A stretch of DNA of 64,000 nt from Gari tellinella (GCA_922989275.2 OV277858.1:372001-436000), one strand, 5' to 3'. Positions 35,271 to 47,379 are shown, counted from the stretch's first letter. Notes: generated from the letters alone by a model not told the origin. Translations and numbers: made by a program.

Positions 35271-36844
35271 AATATATTTTTCTTTGTTTTTTTTTATAAT
35301 TTTTGTGTGCAGTTTCCTGAACTTATTTCAACAAAAATGTGCAAACATGCAAAGTTAAGAAATTATGTAAAGAGTGTAATGGGGGCCGAATTGATTATAC
35401 ACCTTGATTAATAGAATTATAATCAAGTTGTTGAATATTGTTTTAAATAGAAATAATAGTACGTGTCTCTATGCAATTAAATTCATATAAGTGTTCTATT
35501 CTTTAAAATTGGAACCGACATCCGACATAAATAAATATATGAAAGGTGTATAATTGATCATTAATCGCTCATTATATGTCATTATATGTTACACGTGTTT
35601 TAAGATGAAACCCAACACCGACACAAATTGGTTTACAGTTGGATGTTTAATTTATCGTTAATCGATGAGGTATATTGTCCACACCGCAATAAATGACGTT
35701 AAATGCCATGTTCTCATGTCCGATTACACAGTTTACTTGCAATTAATACCGGCTAAATTCTATAAGAATTAGTTATTCCAGATGATGTTTAAAATTGCTT
35801 TAGATGTAAATAAAGTAAATAAATGATTGCTGATTTACTTTTATTTTGTTTTAAGCACTGATCTGCCTAATTGAACTGGCTATTTAGAATACGTAAGAAT
35901 AAAATATTGAACTAGTTGTGCATTTAATTCATTCTTGAGCAGCCGCTTGTACATAACGTTGCCTTCATATGCACTTTAGTTGAAAAACAGGTCAAACATT
36001 TTTTTATTGGTATTTAAGACAGATGGCAGCTTAAAGCAAGGTGATTGCTTAATTGAATTACAGGTACAAACGTTAATATGAATAAGATGCTTTAGTCTAA
36101 TTTAGCGAGATAAGTGAAATGGACCGTGACAAATCCAATCGTTGTAGGAGTAGGTATTGGGTGTGTCTTATGAAGAAGATTTATTTAATTGGTTGAAAGT
36201 TTTGAGAACAACAACCTGTAGACTTCGAACAATAAAAAATAGATATTGGGTGTAGTATAGATGTATTTGATTGGTTTGAAAGAATAACCTGATGCAAACG
36301 AATTAATACGATTGTTTTTAATTTTTTATAAAATAAGTGAACTTTGTAGTTTCTTTGAAATATAAATAAGTTTACTTAGATTCAGTAATTCTTCATTTTT
36401 TGATGTAGACATTCGTTTCTAAGATTTATTTGATGCAAGCCATCTGTAATAAAATGCTTTTATGTATTAATATTAAATAGCTATAATTTGGTGTGTAATG
36501 CCTAAAATAGAAAACCGTTCACTCTTATCAGATACAGATCCTTTTTCGGCATCAAATAGCATAAGCATAAGCATATTCATAAAAAGTTTACATTTATCAT
36601 TAAAGCTAGGTCTAGCTTGTTAAAAATTATGAATATATTATGCATAGCAAATAGTGAACGTTCTGCTATTTTTTGCTGTGTTCGGAACCAATTCCCGTTT
36701 GTGAAAATGTTTATCCCAAGATATTTATCAATACATAGTTTATTTTCTACCAGCTACAGTAAAACCTCTCTAATACGGCCACCTGTCATTATTTCAATCA
36801 AATATTAACTCTTTGAACCCTAGTCACGCATGTATGCGTCATGT

Positions 36845-36922
36845 GCAAACAGTGTATCCGTGATAAGTACACTTGATCTATGCGCCTTAAGGAAAAACCT
36901 GATCAGGGTCTACATTGTTTGT
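36845..36922. repeat. CAAACAGTGTA hairpin element, subfamily B
   Basis: GCAAACAGTGTA and TCTACATTGTTTG form weak arms. The following ~60 bp (TTTTGACATATACTG, AATGGACTAGAC) matches the flank of the copy at 54120-54171. Confidence 0.65.
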
Positions 36923-38095
36923 TCTTTTGACATATACTGTGAAAGTCATTCCTAAAATGTCAAAAATGGACTAGACTGAATTGAAAACTAGAATTGTTCA
37001 TTCATTGTAGTTCCAAATTACATGCGCTCTACTAGCAGATGATAGCACTATGATTTACTTTCAGATTCTAATAATATATTTTCATGTTGTAATAAGTGTT
37101 TATATTAAGAATGTAACGAGAAACATTATTTGTTTAAATAACATTAAACTGTTGAATCTTGACTCTCTCTGTTTTAAGAGTATAAAGCTGAACATATTAT
37201 ATGTGTTCAATATTTGTGATATGCTTGTGCATAATAATATGTGGTCTATTTCGTATGTTATGCATACTAGCAGATGAAAGCTTAAAGTAGACTGAAACAT
37301 GAGAATACTGCTTTACTTGCACTCTGCTTAAATAGTTTGCAGCTGTAGAGATAGGTATTCACTCTTTGTGCTGATGTGTACACTGTTTTGAAACGGTTCC
37401 GTTCAATTTTGTATTTCCCATTTACTAACAGTTGATAGCTAAATGCAAGCTGAAAGATGAGCAGAATGCTCTGAGACAAAAGCCTGCTTTACTTTTAGCC
37501 AGCTTTAAGCGTTGTCATCAACATTCAAATCTTTGACGAACATCAATCTCATATTTGTCTATGGTGTGTTCTGCTGTACCACTGTATTTAACCGTCATTT
37601 TGTATTTATGCTGTCAACAGTTGAACTTATATGTGCTTATTGATTGTAATAACAAATATACAGTGATTATTGATTACAAAGTCATTTTTCTTGTCATTTG
37701 TGAAATTAAAAGTGAAACAAAAATTTCCACATTTCCGGCACATGCGGGAGGCGATAATTGCCTTGGTATGAGTGTTTATCCGATGTGTAAACTGTTAAAA
37801 CAATATACAAGTTAATGTTTGACACGCTTCACATACATTGAGCGATTAACGACCAATTATACATGTTCATTGTTAACAAATGGACCATTTAATTGAATTA
37901 AAGACAAGTAATAATATTCCTGTTTTAAAAAACATTCACTCAACTTGATTACAATTCTATTAATCAAGGTTATAATTATTTCGGACCCCAAACTATCTTA
38001 ACATATATTTTTTAACTTTGCATATTTGCACATTTCGTTGAAATAATGTCAGAAAACTGCAAAAAAACATTATAAAAAAAATAAAGAAAAAAATA

Positions 38096-38343
38096 TTCGG
38101 CTACGAAATGACTTTAACAATTTTCCGAGGCTACGAAATGACTTATGCCTTCTTTGAGGCCATTCATTTTTTAATTTTTGGTGGTTACGAAATGACTAAT
38201 TCAACTTTTTTGTCGGCTACGAAATGACCAAAAAATCGGCTACGAAATGACTTTTAGGTTTTGGGTGGCTACGAAATGACCAAAACTTCGGCTACGAAAT
38301 GACTTATTTTACCGGTTACGAAATGACTCGGTTACGAAATGAC
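38096..38343 (-). repeat. Nine-copy GTCATTTCGTAGCC array, right TIR
   Basis: The array is the mirror image of the left one, reading GGCTACGAAATGAC on the plus strand, with the GTAACC variant again outermost. Both the copy number and the intervening sequences match the left TIR. Confidence 0.92.
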
Positions 38344-38399
38344 TAGCTCCCGATTCATGTACACGCGATCACAAATCGTATTACACAGAACCATGGGTC

Positions 38400-38533
38400 A
38401 ATGCGAGTCCGTCGTCCGTATACTGGGCACACGTTACAAGTCACCAGATTTAAACCCAGTCGAGAACATTTGGGATGAGCTGCTTCGAAAATACAGGTCA
38501 AATTATGACATTAACACTATTGGTGACCCCTAA
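38400..38533 (+). pseudogene. Tc1-like transposase, C-terminal fragment
   Basis: The segment contains SPDLNPVENIWDELLRK, the third-acidic-residue region of Tc1/mariner DDE/D transposases (SPDLNPIE-x-x-W). The first two catalytic Asp blocks, expected between this and the N-terminal fragment, are absent. Internal transposase sequence was therefore lost before or during insertion of the nested element. Confidence 0.85.
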
Positions 38534-39330
38534 AACGCATTCTAGCTGGAATAACAGCGCCTGCCTAATAACGTTACATGCACTTCATGAGGCGACGTCT
38601 TCTGGGATATATTCAGGTACATGGAGGCCACGGCGGTTATTGACTGTGAAATGAACATATTTCGTCAATTTATTCGGTATTTCCAACCTTTCCGGGTAAA
38701 TTCTGGCAAAGCTTTTTTCTTGCTTAATTTTGTTTTACACCCCTATACATTTAAATGGGTAAAAGAGTCATGAAAGGATGATGGCATTTGGACCAAAATC
38801 ACACACCATCCTACAAAGTCGTTTAGCTTATGATTTTTTAAATAACCTTCTCATTATCGATTGACTAGGGGGGGGGGGCGGATATAAATGCCTTAAGGCG
38901 GTGTAAAGGAACTTTTTTGGGTGAGTGTATATTGTCTGGCAACAATATTTTGGCAATTTTCTTCAAAATATTTTAATTATTTCTGTAAACGGTACACCAG
39001 CAAATGTATCAAAATGTATATCCATTGATAAATATGTCTAGTTTTTCCCATTTGTACTTTGTGTGCAAAAGTTACTTAATAAAATTGAATTTTATAGCAA
39101 AATCTCAGTTTATTGTGTTACTATTGGCCCTGGTTGCCATGGGAACAGCGTGACCATCGCATTGGTTTTTATCATAAAAATATATAAAAGACACAGCCAT
39201 TGATAATTCGGCATTAGTTATGTCACAAATTCCTATCTTGACTTAAAAAAAAAAAAATGCACACACAAAAAGTCTGAAAACGTTAGGTTTTGCTAGGTTA
39301 GGGTTAATCCTTATGTCGTACTTACAAAAT

Positions 39331-39485
39331 ATTAAGGAGACCAACCATTTTATATATTTTTTGTTTAAAAACATTAAGGGTTAAACGACTTTAGAATTAT
39401 ATAAATAGACATTAGGTGTCTGGGAAAAGTGATTCTAACTGATGATAAGTCGAAACATATAGGATTTACAAAATGTCTCCTTAAT
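39331..39485. repeat. MITE-like unit with ATTAAGGAGAC ends
   Basis: ATTAAGGAGAC at 39331 is inverted at 39475-39485, bounding 155 bp. Its right part (GTGATTCTAACTGATGATAA to AATGTCTCC) recurs at 42831-42881, and related GTCTCCTTA motifs occur at 61190-61300. Confidence 0.5.
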
Positions 39486-39561
39486 GAGGAAAAAAAGGAT
39501 GATCTCCCTAAGGAGTAACTTATATCTCAACCATATATATAAACCATATATTTCAAAATGA

Positions 39562-39613
39562 CAAACAGTGTAGACCCCTACCTGAGGGCTCCTTAAGGGT
39601 CTACACTGTTTGC
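39562..39613. repeat. CAAACAGTGTAGACC hairpin, subfamily B
   Basis: CAAACAGTGTAGACCC pairs with GGGTCTACACTGTTTG around CTGAGGGCTCC. It is mirrored in the right arm at 54120-54171. Confidence 0.8.
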
Positions 39614-41090
39614 ATAGGACAAAAGTAATCATCACATGTACACAGTTTGTAAATGAAGAGTATACTTGTTGATATCTAGGTCAGGTTTAAATTTGGTTTA
39701 AGTTGGGTCAAAATCTAATTCAATATAGATCAAATCAAAGAAAAACAGTGTGAACCCGCTTGAGGCTATAAATCTCATTAGATCTAACTGAAACCTAGAA
39801 TGAATGTTTCCTACATAAAATCTAGGTAAAATTTTAAATGAGGATCATGTCTAGTCAAAAACTAGGTCACTAGGTCAAGTTATAGATAAATCTTGCTAAC
39901 ATTCTAGTAGCTACACATCTCATTGTATTTACACGAAATGTGCTCAAAATGTTGAAAATCTGGGTCATATCAGGTAATAATCTAGGTCACTTTAGGTCAA
40001 GTTTTACATTGTGTACGTCATAATAGTGAATGTGGTAAATAATGGCTGACGGCCTGGTTTCTTACAGCAACACTGAAATTGGCACACCACTTTAATTAAT
40101 CATTTCAAGGAAAAGTCAAAATGACGATTCAATGTTTCGATATCAAAGTTTTCTTCTTGATGCGATACCTCTGCTAGTTCTTATGTTTTTTCAAAAATGT
40201 ATTTTCAGGTCCACACTGCTTGGCAACTTTCTTCCAGAAATATCTAGACATCCTTGGAAACTCTGGTGATGGCCAATTCGAGGAACTACATTGTAGACAG
40301 CCCGTTGGAATCAATAAACTCTTAAATTTCATTAAGGATATTTGTAAAAAAGGGTGACCGTAGTTGTAAAATAACATTGGCAACGGTATCTGTATAATTC
40401 AGGCATTGGCAAGCATGAAATAAAGGATAGGACAGCTGTGCGACAATATTAACGCTGTTCATACTACATGTGTAGAACTGTGTCTAGTGTACTGGATCAT
40501 AATTCTCCAAAACGAAAGAAAGTTTCTGAAAATCACTAGCCTGCACAGGTTACTTGTAGGTCAGATGCTACCATGCCTAGCCTAAAGACCAAGAATAATG
40601 GGAACAAGCAAAACGGGCTTTGCAATAGTATTTCTAGGAATCCGCTTGCCCATATTACATCAAGTAGCGGTACCGTTAATTTCTCAGGGAGCATTTTCAT
40701 TTTGGCAACTCAAAATGAACTATTCCATGTTCTAAGATAGAGTCGCTTTTGATGCAGTTATGTTAAAATAATAAAGCTCATATTTTACTGTCTAGTTTCC
40801 TGTGTCCGTTCCTTTCCTTGTAGTTAACAGTGATACCTCTTAAAACCGGACATCAAATAAGTTTACTTGACATTATAGCTTAATGCAGGAGAAAAGCAAT
40901 ACAAACATCCTATGAGAGCTTTTTATATTGCTCTATCTTGAATTGAGCAGCGTACTGTTTAAATTCTAAAATAAGGATATTTTAGTTTCCATTTTAAAGA
41001 AGTTTCACGGTAAAGCTGGTATGAGCTTGAATGCAATAAAAATGAGAAAATGGCAACTTTTCATTTTGAAGATTTAATTTTATATGAGTG

Positions 41091-41162
41091 GCAAACACAT
41101 TGGAGTCTGATCAGACGCCATGTATTTTATCTAGCTTCTGATCTGGATCGAAAATGTTTGCA
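41091..41162. repeat. Diverged CAAACA...TGTTTGC hairpin in left arm
   Basis: GCAAACA...TCTGATCAGACGCC and CTTCTGATCTGGATCG..TGTTTGC are degenerate hairpin arms of subfamily A. The mirrored copy lies at 44455-44527. Confidence 0.65.
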
Positions 41163-42039
41163 AAAGAAAAATTGTTTAAGCATTGAGCTGTTTATTGAGA
41201 AAACAATTTGGATCCTTATCAAACACAAAATAATTTACATGGCGTATGATCAGGAACTGAACTGCTTACAAAACATATTATCTGCTGTTTTGCAACCATA
41301 AATATTGTGCAGATGTATGATAAACTGGATGTCTGCCATGACTGGGTGGTTAACTAGATGTCCCCCATTACTGTGGGGTTAAATAGTTAACTGCATGGTT
41401 TTCCATCAGTTATTGCATGGGTGGGAAATCACCACCCACTCACAAAGTGTGCAGTATATCAATTGAATTGGAGTATTGATTTTTAGAAAAATGCTGCAGC
41501 AGTGTTTCAACTTCAGTTATACGGAAGCTTTTGAGAATGATATTTCATTAATGGAAAGAACTTAATGAGTGTTTTGTACATGGTTCATTTTTCTTGCATC
41601 ATTTCTGTAAAAGTTATTCTCCTTTTCCATATTTATACCCCAACAAACACAATTTTGGGGTATAATGGAGTCACCATGTCCGTCTGTGCATTTGTCAGTG
41701 CCTTTGTCCTCTGTCTGTGGGTCATGAAATCAGTACAATAAATAGCAGGGGCCTTGTGGATACAAAGGACCATGGCTCTCTGTTTATTGCCTGAAATTTG
41801 TCCTGGGGGTATGGAAATATGCTTTACAATAATGGCCCCTAGTAAGCTTGTCCAAGTTTGGTGCTATAGAACTTTAATGGGACAAATGTATCCTTTTACA
41901 GTCGACTGTCAGGTAATAAGGGGTTATTTTAATTTTAGATGATTATGTTACACTCCTGCAACTTGTCGAGAGGGTATATAAGGATCTGCCCGTACATGTT
42001 TGTATGTGTGTATGTACATAATGCCTTAATCCAGAGTCT

Positions 42040-43095
42040 AACACATTAGCTAGGGACACCAAATTTGTAGTATGAGTACTTCTTGCGACAGAGGAGTGTT
42101 TGTACTACTTTCAGGTCACTGTAACCGTGACCGTTGACCTCAATGTATGTACATAACTCATTTTGTCCGGAATATATATTTCCTTTACCACATCAGCTAG
42201 TACAATGTAACACAAAATTTGGTATGTGTGTATATCATCGGATAGGAAAGGGTCGCATACTACTCTTAGGTCATTATGACCTTAGCCTTGACCTTTGACC
42301 TCAATTGCAACTGTAATTTTGTCCTCAGCATATCGTATGTACTTTATCAGCTAGGAATAGAAAATTTGGTGTGTGAAAACATTTAGGGATGGGGCCTGTT
42401 GCATACAGGGTGTCGCAAACCTCTTTAAGGTGATTGTGACCTTGACCTTTGATCTCAATTTAAAAAAAGCTTGTTCCAAGCCTTGTGTGAGTACATCTTT
42501 GGATAGGGGAGTGTCACATACCACTTTCAGGTTACCTTGACCTTTGATCTCAATTTTAGAAAATGCTTGATCGGAGCATATCTTATGTACCTTATCAGCT
42601 AGGAATACCAAATTTGGTGTGTGATACAATTTTGGGATGGCGGTCTCCTACTACTTTTATTCACTGTGACCTTGACAGTTGGCCTTAATTGTTTTAGAGT
42701 TTGTCTGGTAAGTGTCTTCTGTACCTTATCAGCTAGAGATAGCAAATTTGATATGTGTATACATCTTGGGATGGCGGAGTGTCAAATACTAATTTTAGGC
42801 CACTGTTGCCTTGACCTTTGACCTCAAAAGTGATTCTAACTGATGATAAGTGAAAACGTATGGGATATACAAAATGTCTCCCTAAGGAAAAAAAAAAGGA
42901 CGGTCTCCCTAAGGAGGAAAATAGTTTTATATATATATATATATATATATAAAATAATTGTATAGCGCCTGATGAATTATAGTGAAACGCGTCGCGCATT
43001 GTTTGAAGAAATAAAATTGTGTTTTTAAAGCCTATAATACATCATTTATTTTTTTAATTCATATATATATATATATATAAAGGTACAGAAGATAT
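42040..43095. repeat. Tandem AGGTCA-rich repeats and AT microsatellites at the palindrome centre
   Basis: Units of ~110-150 bp, each with TATCAGCTAGGAATA-type and CAAATTTGGTGTGTG motifs followed by TGACCTTGACCTTTGACCTC, repeat about five times (near 42045, 42188, 42340, 42595, 42730). They overlap the inner end of the left arm, and inverted units continue into the right arm. AT dinucleotide tracts lie at 42927-42952 and 43058-43079. Confidence 0.75.
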
Positions 43096-46000
43096 GCGTA
43101 GAACAAGCTTTTTTTAAATTGAGATCAAAGGTCAAGGTCACAATGACCTTAGAGAGTTTTGCGACACCGGGTATGCAACAACCCGCATCCCAAAATGTTT
43201 TCACACACCAAATTTTCTATTCCTAGCTGATAAAGTACATAATATATGCTTAGGACAAAATTACAGTTACAATTGAGCTCAAAGGTCAAGACTAATGTAA
43301 TAATGACCTAAAAGTAGTACGAGCGTATGTGACCCTCTCCTATCCAATGATATACTCACATACCACATTTTGTGTTACATTGTACTAGCTGATGTGGTAA
43401 TGGAATACCGGTATATATTCCGGACAAATGAGTTATGTACATACATACATTTTACAATTGAGGTCAACGGTCACGGTTACAGTGACCTAAAAGTAGTACA
43501 AACACTCCTCCGTCGCAAGAAGAACACACACTACAAATGTGGTGTCCCTAGCTAATGTGTTATACTCTGGATTAAGGCATTATGTACATACACATATACA
43601 AACATGTACGGTCAGATCCTTATATACCCTCTTGACAAGTTGCAGGAGTGTAACATAATCATTTAAAATTAAAATAACCCCTTATTACCTGACAGTCGAC
43701 TGTAAAGGGATACATTTGTCCCATTAAATGTCTATAGCACCAAACTTGGACAAGCTTACTAGGGGCCATTACTGTAAAGCATATTTCCATACCCCGAGGA
43801 CACCTTTCAGGCAATAAACAGAGGGCCATGGTCCTTTGTATCCACGAGGCCCCCTGCTATTTATTGTACTGGTTTCATGACCCACAGACATAGGACAATG
43901 GCACTGACAGATGCACGGACGGACATGGTGACTCCAGTATACCTCCCACATTTTGTTTGTGTGGGTATAAATATGGAAAAGGAGAATAACTTTTACAGAA
44001 ATGATGCAAGAAAAATGAACCATGTACAAAACACTTCCACTCATCATGTTCTTTCCATTAATGAAATATCATTCTCGATATTCTCAAAAGTTTCCGTATA
44101 ACTGAAGTTGAAACACTGCTGCAGCATTTTTCTATAGAACAGTACTCCAATTCAATTGATATACTGCACACTTTGTGAGTGGGTGGTGATTTCCCACCCA
44201 TGCAATAACTGATGGAAAACATGCAGTTAACTAGTTAACCCCACAGTAATGGGGGACATCTAGTTAACCACCCGTCGTGGCAGACATCCAGTTTATCATA
44301 CATCTGCACAATAGTTATGGTTGCAAAACAGCAGAGAATATGTTTTGTAAGCAGTTCAGTTCCAGATCATACGCCAGGTAAATTATTTGGTGTAAGATAA
44401 GGATCCAAATTGTTTTCTTAATAAACAGCCCCATGCTTAAACAATTTTTCTTTTGCAAACATTTTCGATCCAGATCAGAAGCTAGATCAAATACATGGCG
44501 TCTGATCAGACTCCAAACTCTTCGCCACTTATATAAAATTAAATCTTTAAAATGAAAAGTTGCCATTTTCTAATTATTATTGCATTCAAGCTCATACCAG
44601 CTTCACAGTAAACCTCTTTACAATGGAAACTAAAATATCTTTATTTTAGGATTTAAACAGTACGCTGCCAAATTCAACATAAAGCAATATAAAAAGCTCT
44701 CATAGAATGTTTGTATTGCTTTTCTCCTGCATTAAGCTATAATGTCAAGTAGACTTATTTGATGTCCGGTTTTAAGAGGTATCACTGTTAACTACAAGGA
44801 AAGGAACGGAAACAGAAAACTGGACAGTAAAATATGAGCTTTATTATTTTAACAGATAACTGCATCAAAAGCGACTCTATCTTAAAACATGGAATAGTTC
44901 TTTTTGAGTTGCCGAAAAAGAAACTGCTCCCTGAGAAATTAACGGTACCGCTACTTGATGTAATATTGGCAAGCGGATTCATAGAAATACTATTGCAAAG
45001 CCCGTTTTGCTTGTTCCCATTAGTATTGGTCTTTAGACTAGACATGGTAGCATCTGACCTACAAGTAGCCTGTGCATTTTGGAGAATTATGATCCAATAC
45101 ACTAGACACAGTTCTACAGATGTAGTCAGAACAGCGTTTATATTTTCGCACAGCTGTCCTATCCTCTATTTCTTGCTTGACAATGCCTGAATTATGCAGA
45201 CCCATTGTCAATGTTCTTTTACAGCTATGGTTTTTTAAGTTCCCTTTCAAGTCACCCTCTTTTACAAATATCTTTAAATGAAATTTGAAAGTTTATTGAT
45301 TCCAACGGGCTGTCTACAATGTAGTTCCTCGAATTGGCCATCACCAGAGTTTCCAAGGATGTCTAGATATTTCTGGAAGAAAGTTGCCAAGCACTGTGGA
45401 CCTGAAAATACATTTTTGAAAAAAACATAAGAAGTAGCAGAGGTATCGCATCAAGAAGAAAACTTTGAAATCGAACCATTGAATCGTCATTTTGACTTTT
45501 CCTTGAAATGATTAATTAATGTGGGGTGCCAATTTCAGTGCTGCTGTAAGAAACCAGGCCTTCAGCCATTATTTACCACATTCACTATTATGACGTACAC
45601 CATGTAAAACTCGACCTAAAGTGACCTAGAATATTACCTGATATGACCAAGATTTTAATTTGGCCAAGATTTAAAAAATACCATCATTTTAGCACATTTC
45701 GTGAAAATACAATGAGATGTGTAGCTACTAGAATGTTAAAAAGATTTATCTTTAACTTGACCCAGTGACCTAGTCTTTGACTAGGCATGATCAGGGGGCG
45801 CAACGTAATGTAGCGAATGTTGATATTTAAGCGACGCTTTAGAGAATGTTAGTAAGATGGCGGACAAAAAGTGATGTTTTCTGGATGAAACGAATACAAT
45901 TGTGGTAAGTTTCAACTTTTTATTACATTTCTGAATAAAAAGTATATGCGCATCAGGTGACCGCCGGTTTCAAGAAAGCTCACACCTTTAGATCATGAGC

Positions 46001-47006
46001 GTAGCTGTCTTCGTTTTCGAGCCAACCCCGGGACAGTTTTCGAAGTTGGAAGTTGTAAATTGTCATCGCTCTACTTTCGTTTTTATAAGTAATTCAGTAG
46101 ACGTTTTAAGACTAGTCTGAGGTTATTGAAACGCCTTTACTGTAAATTTAAAGTCATTAAAGCTTAAATTCAATATCTGCCGATTTTAAACTCTTCGTCG
46201 GGACCCGTACGCCAGATTTTTCCCTTTTTAGGTACTTTTTGGAGAAAGTTTATAATTAAGCCGATTTTAGAGAATGTTGGTCAAATACATTCTTTAGTTT
46301 TTTTTCCCTCACCTCATATTTACAGTCACATCCAAACCACAGCAGACGGCACCATTCTGTGTACTTAATTAAACGGAACACATTAAGAAGAAATTATTAG
46401 AGCTCTACTCCCCGCCGATGAAATTGGGAGAGTGATATTGTTTTGGCGTTATCCGTCCATCCTTCCGAAATTCGTTTCCGCGCTATTTCTCGGCAACTAC
46501 TAACTGGATTTCATCGAATCTCTGCACAAACCTTCCATATCAAGAAGAAATGCGCATATCCTTAGCGTGTCCCGGTCGGACCTTTTAACACAGAGTTATG
46601 GCCCAGATTACATGTAGTTCTGCACTATGTAAACAGATTTCAATGAAACTAAAAGTTATGCGTCTATCCTCATGTCCCATCCGCACCGTATAACACATAG
46701 TTATGACCCCTGAATAGTAACATTCTATTATGCGCTCTTTCTCGACAACTACTAACTGGATTTCAAGGAAACTTTATGGGAACTTTCAATACCCTAATGA
46801 GATGTGCATATCCTCTGCTTGTTGACATTGACCTATGCAATTAGATATTGAGGAAAATTCCTCGTTCCTGCCAAAACAGTTACAATGACATGTCTCATGA
46901 AATCTTATAAGCTTATAATCCTTGAACTTTGGTTAATATTTCCTGTCGTGGGGTATAATGCGCAATAATAAAGACTGCTTTTTATTATTTTCAGTCACAT
47001 GCAATC

Positions 47007-47324
47007 ATGGCCGAGGAAGAACCGTCACATCTATTTGAGTGCATCATATGTGAGAAAAAATACTCACGAAAACAAACGTTAAAAGTTCACATTCAAACAC
47101 ACAACTTTGATGAAGTGGAATGTGAATGTGGCAAACAGTTTACAAACCAGTATTATGTGTCTCTACATCTCGCCAAAGAAATCATAAAATCAGTAAAGTA
47201 TGTTGTGTGTGTCAACAGACTTTTACTACAAAATTTGCTCTGCAAAGATGCTGACACAGGTCATGAAGATGCAAAGTACAGCTGCGATATTTGTGGAGTT
47301 GCCACAACTTGTACATGTAGTTGA
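47007..47324 (+). CDS. C2H2 zinc-finger protein fragment inside DNA transposon
   Basis: This 105-codon frame starts AEEEPSHLFECIICEKK after the Met. It has one canonical C2H2 finger (C12, C15, H28, H32), a degenerate second finger (CECGKQF...H) and a Cys-rich tail (CDICGVATTC). The ATG lies 12 bp after a TTTATTATTTTCAG acceptor, and the TIR carries a GTAAGT donor at 45905. A two-exon transcript starting in the TIR is therefore possible. It may be a captured host-gene exon or a DNA-binding protein of the element. No DDE domain is attached. Confidence 0.5.
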   Translation: MAEEEPSHLFECIICEKKYSRKQTLKVHIQTHNFDEVECECGKQFTNQYYVSLHLAKEIIKSVKYVVCVNRLLLQNLLCKDADTGHEDAKYSCDICGVATTCTCS

Positions 47325-47379
47325 GAAGACGTAATTCTTTCCCAATAAACGCGTTACTGTTAAAACAATAATGCCCAAT

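Larger units (their letters stand above)
35027..38343. mobile_element. 3.3-kb long-TIR element with nine-copy mirrored terminal motif
   Basis: The ends are inverted repeats of ~560-590 bp (35027-~35600 and ~37770-38343), over 90% identical in the outer 250 bp. Each outer 250 bp holds nine copies of GTCATTTCGTA(G/A)CC at matching irregular spacing. TA flanks both ends (35025-35026, 38344-38345). The ~2.2-kb core has no recognisable transposase, so it appears non-autonomous. It sits inside the Tc1-like transposase gene. Superfamily unknown. Confidence 0.9.
34454..38927 (+). mobile_element. Tc1-like DNA transposon, split by a nested element
   Basis: The TIR CACTCACCCAAAAAAGTTCC continues to give perfect inverted identity of 30 bp between 34451-34480 and 38901-38930, flanked by TA. 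Transposase fragments lie near each end on the plus strand. A 3.3-kb foreign element occupies 35027-38343, and the central transposase is missing. Confidence 0.92.
39545..42480 (+). repeat. Left arm of a very large inverted repeat
   Basis: The left arm is colinear in reverse complement with 43100-45786, 49108-49162 and 53771-54186. Landmarks are the hairpins at 39562/54171 and 41091/44527, the GTTGGAATCAATAAAC region (40305/45310), and the 83-codon reading frame at 41050-41301 that is mirrored at 44315-44566. The left arm is uninterrupted and lacks ~170 bp present in the right arm at about 53895-54065. Confidence 0.93.

Noticed and set aside
41050..41301. 83-codon frame mirrored at 44315-44566
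   Set aside because: The pair is conserved because the arms are duplicated, and the frames contain hairpin-family repeats. I see no evidence of coding.
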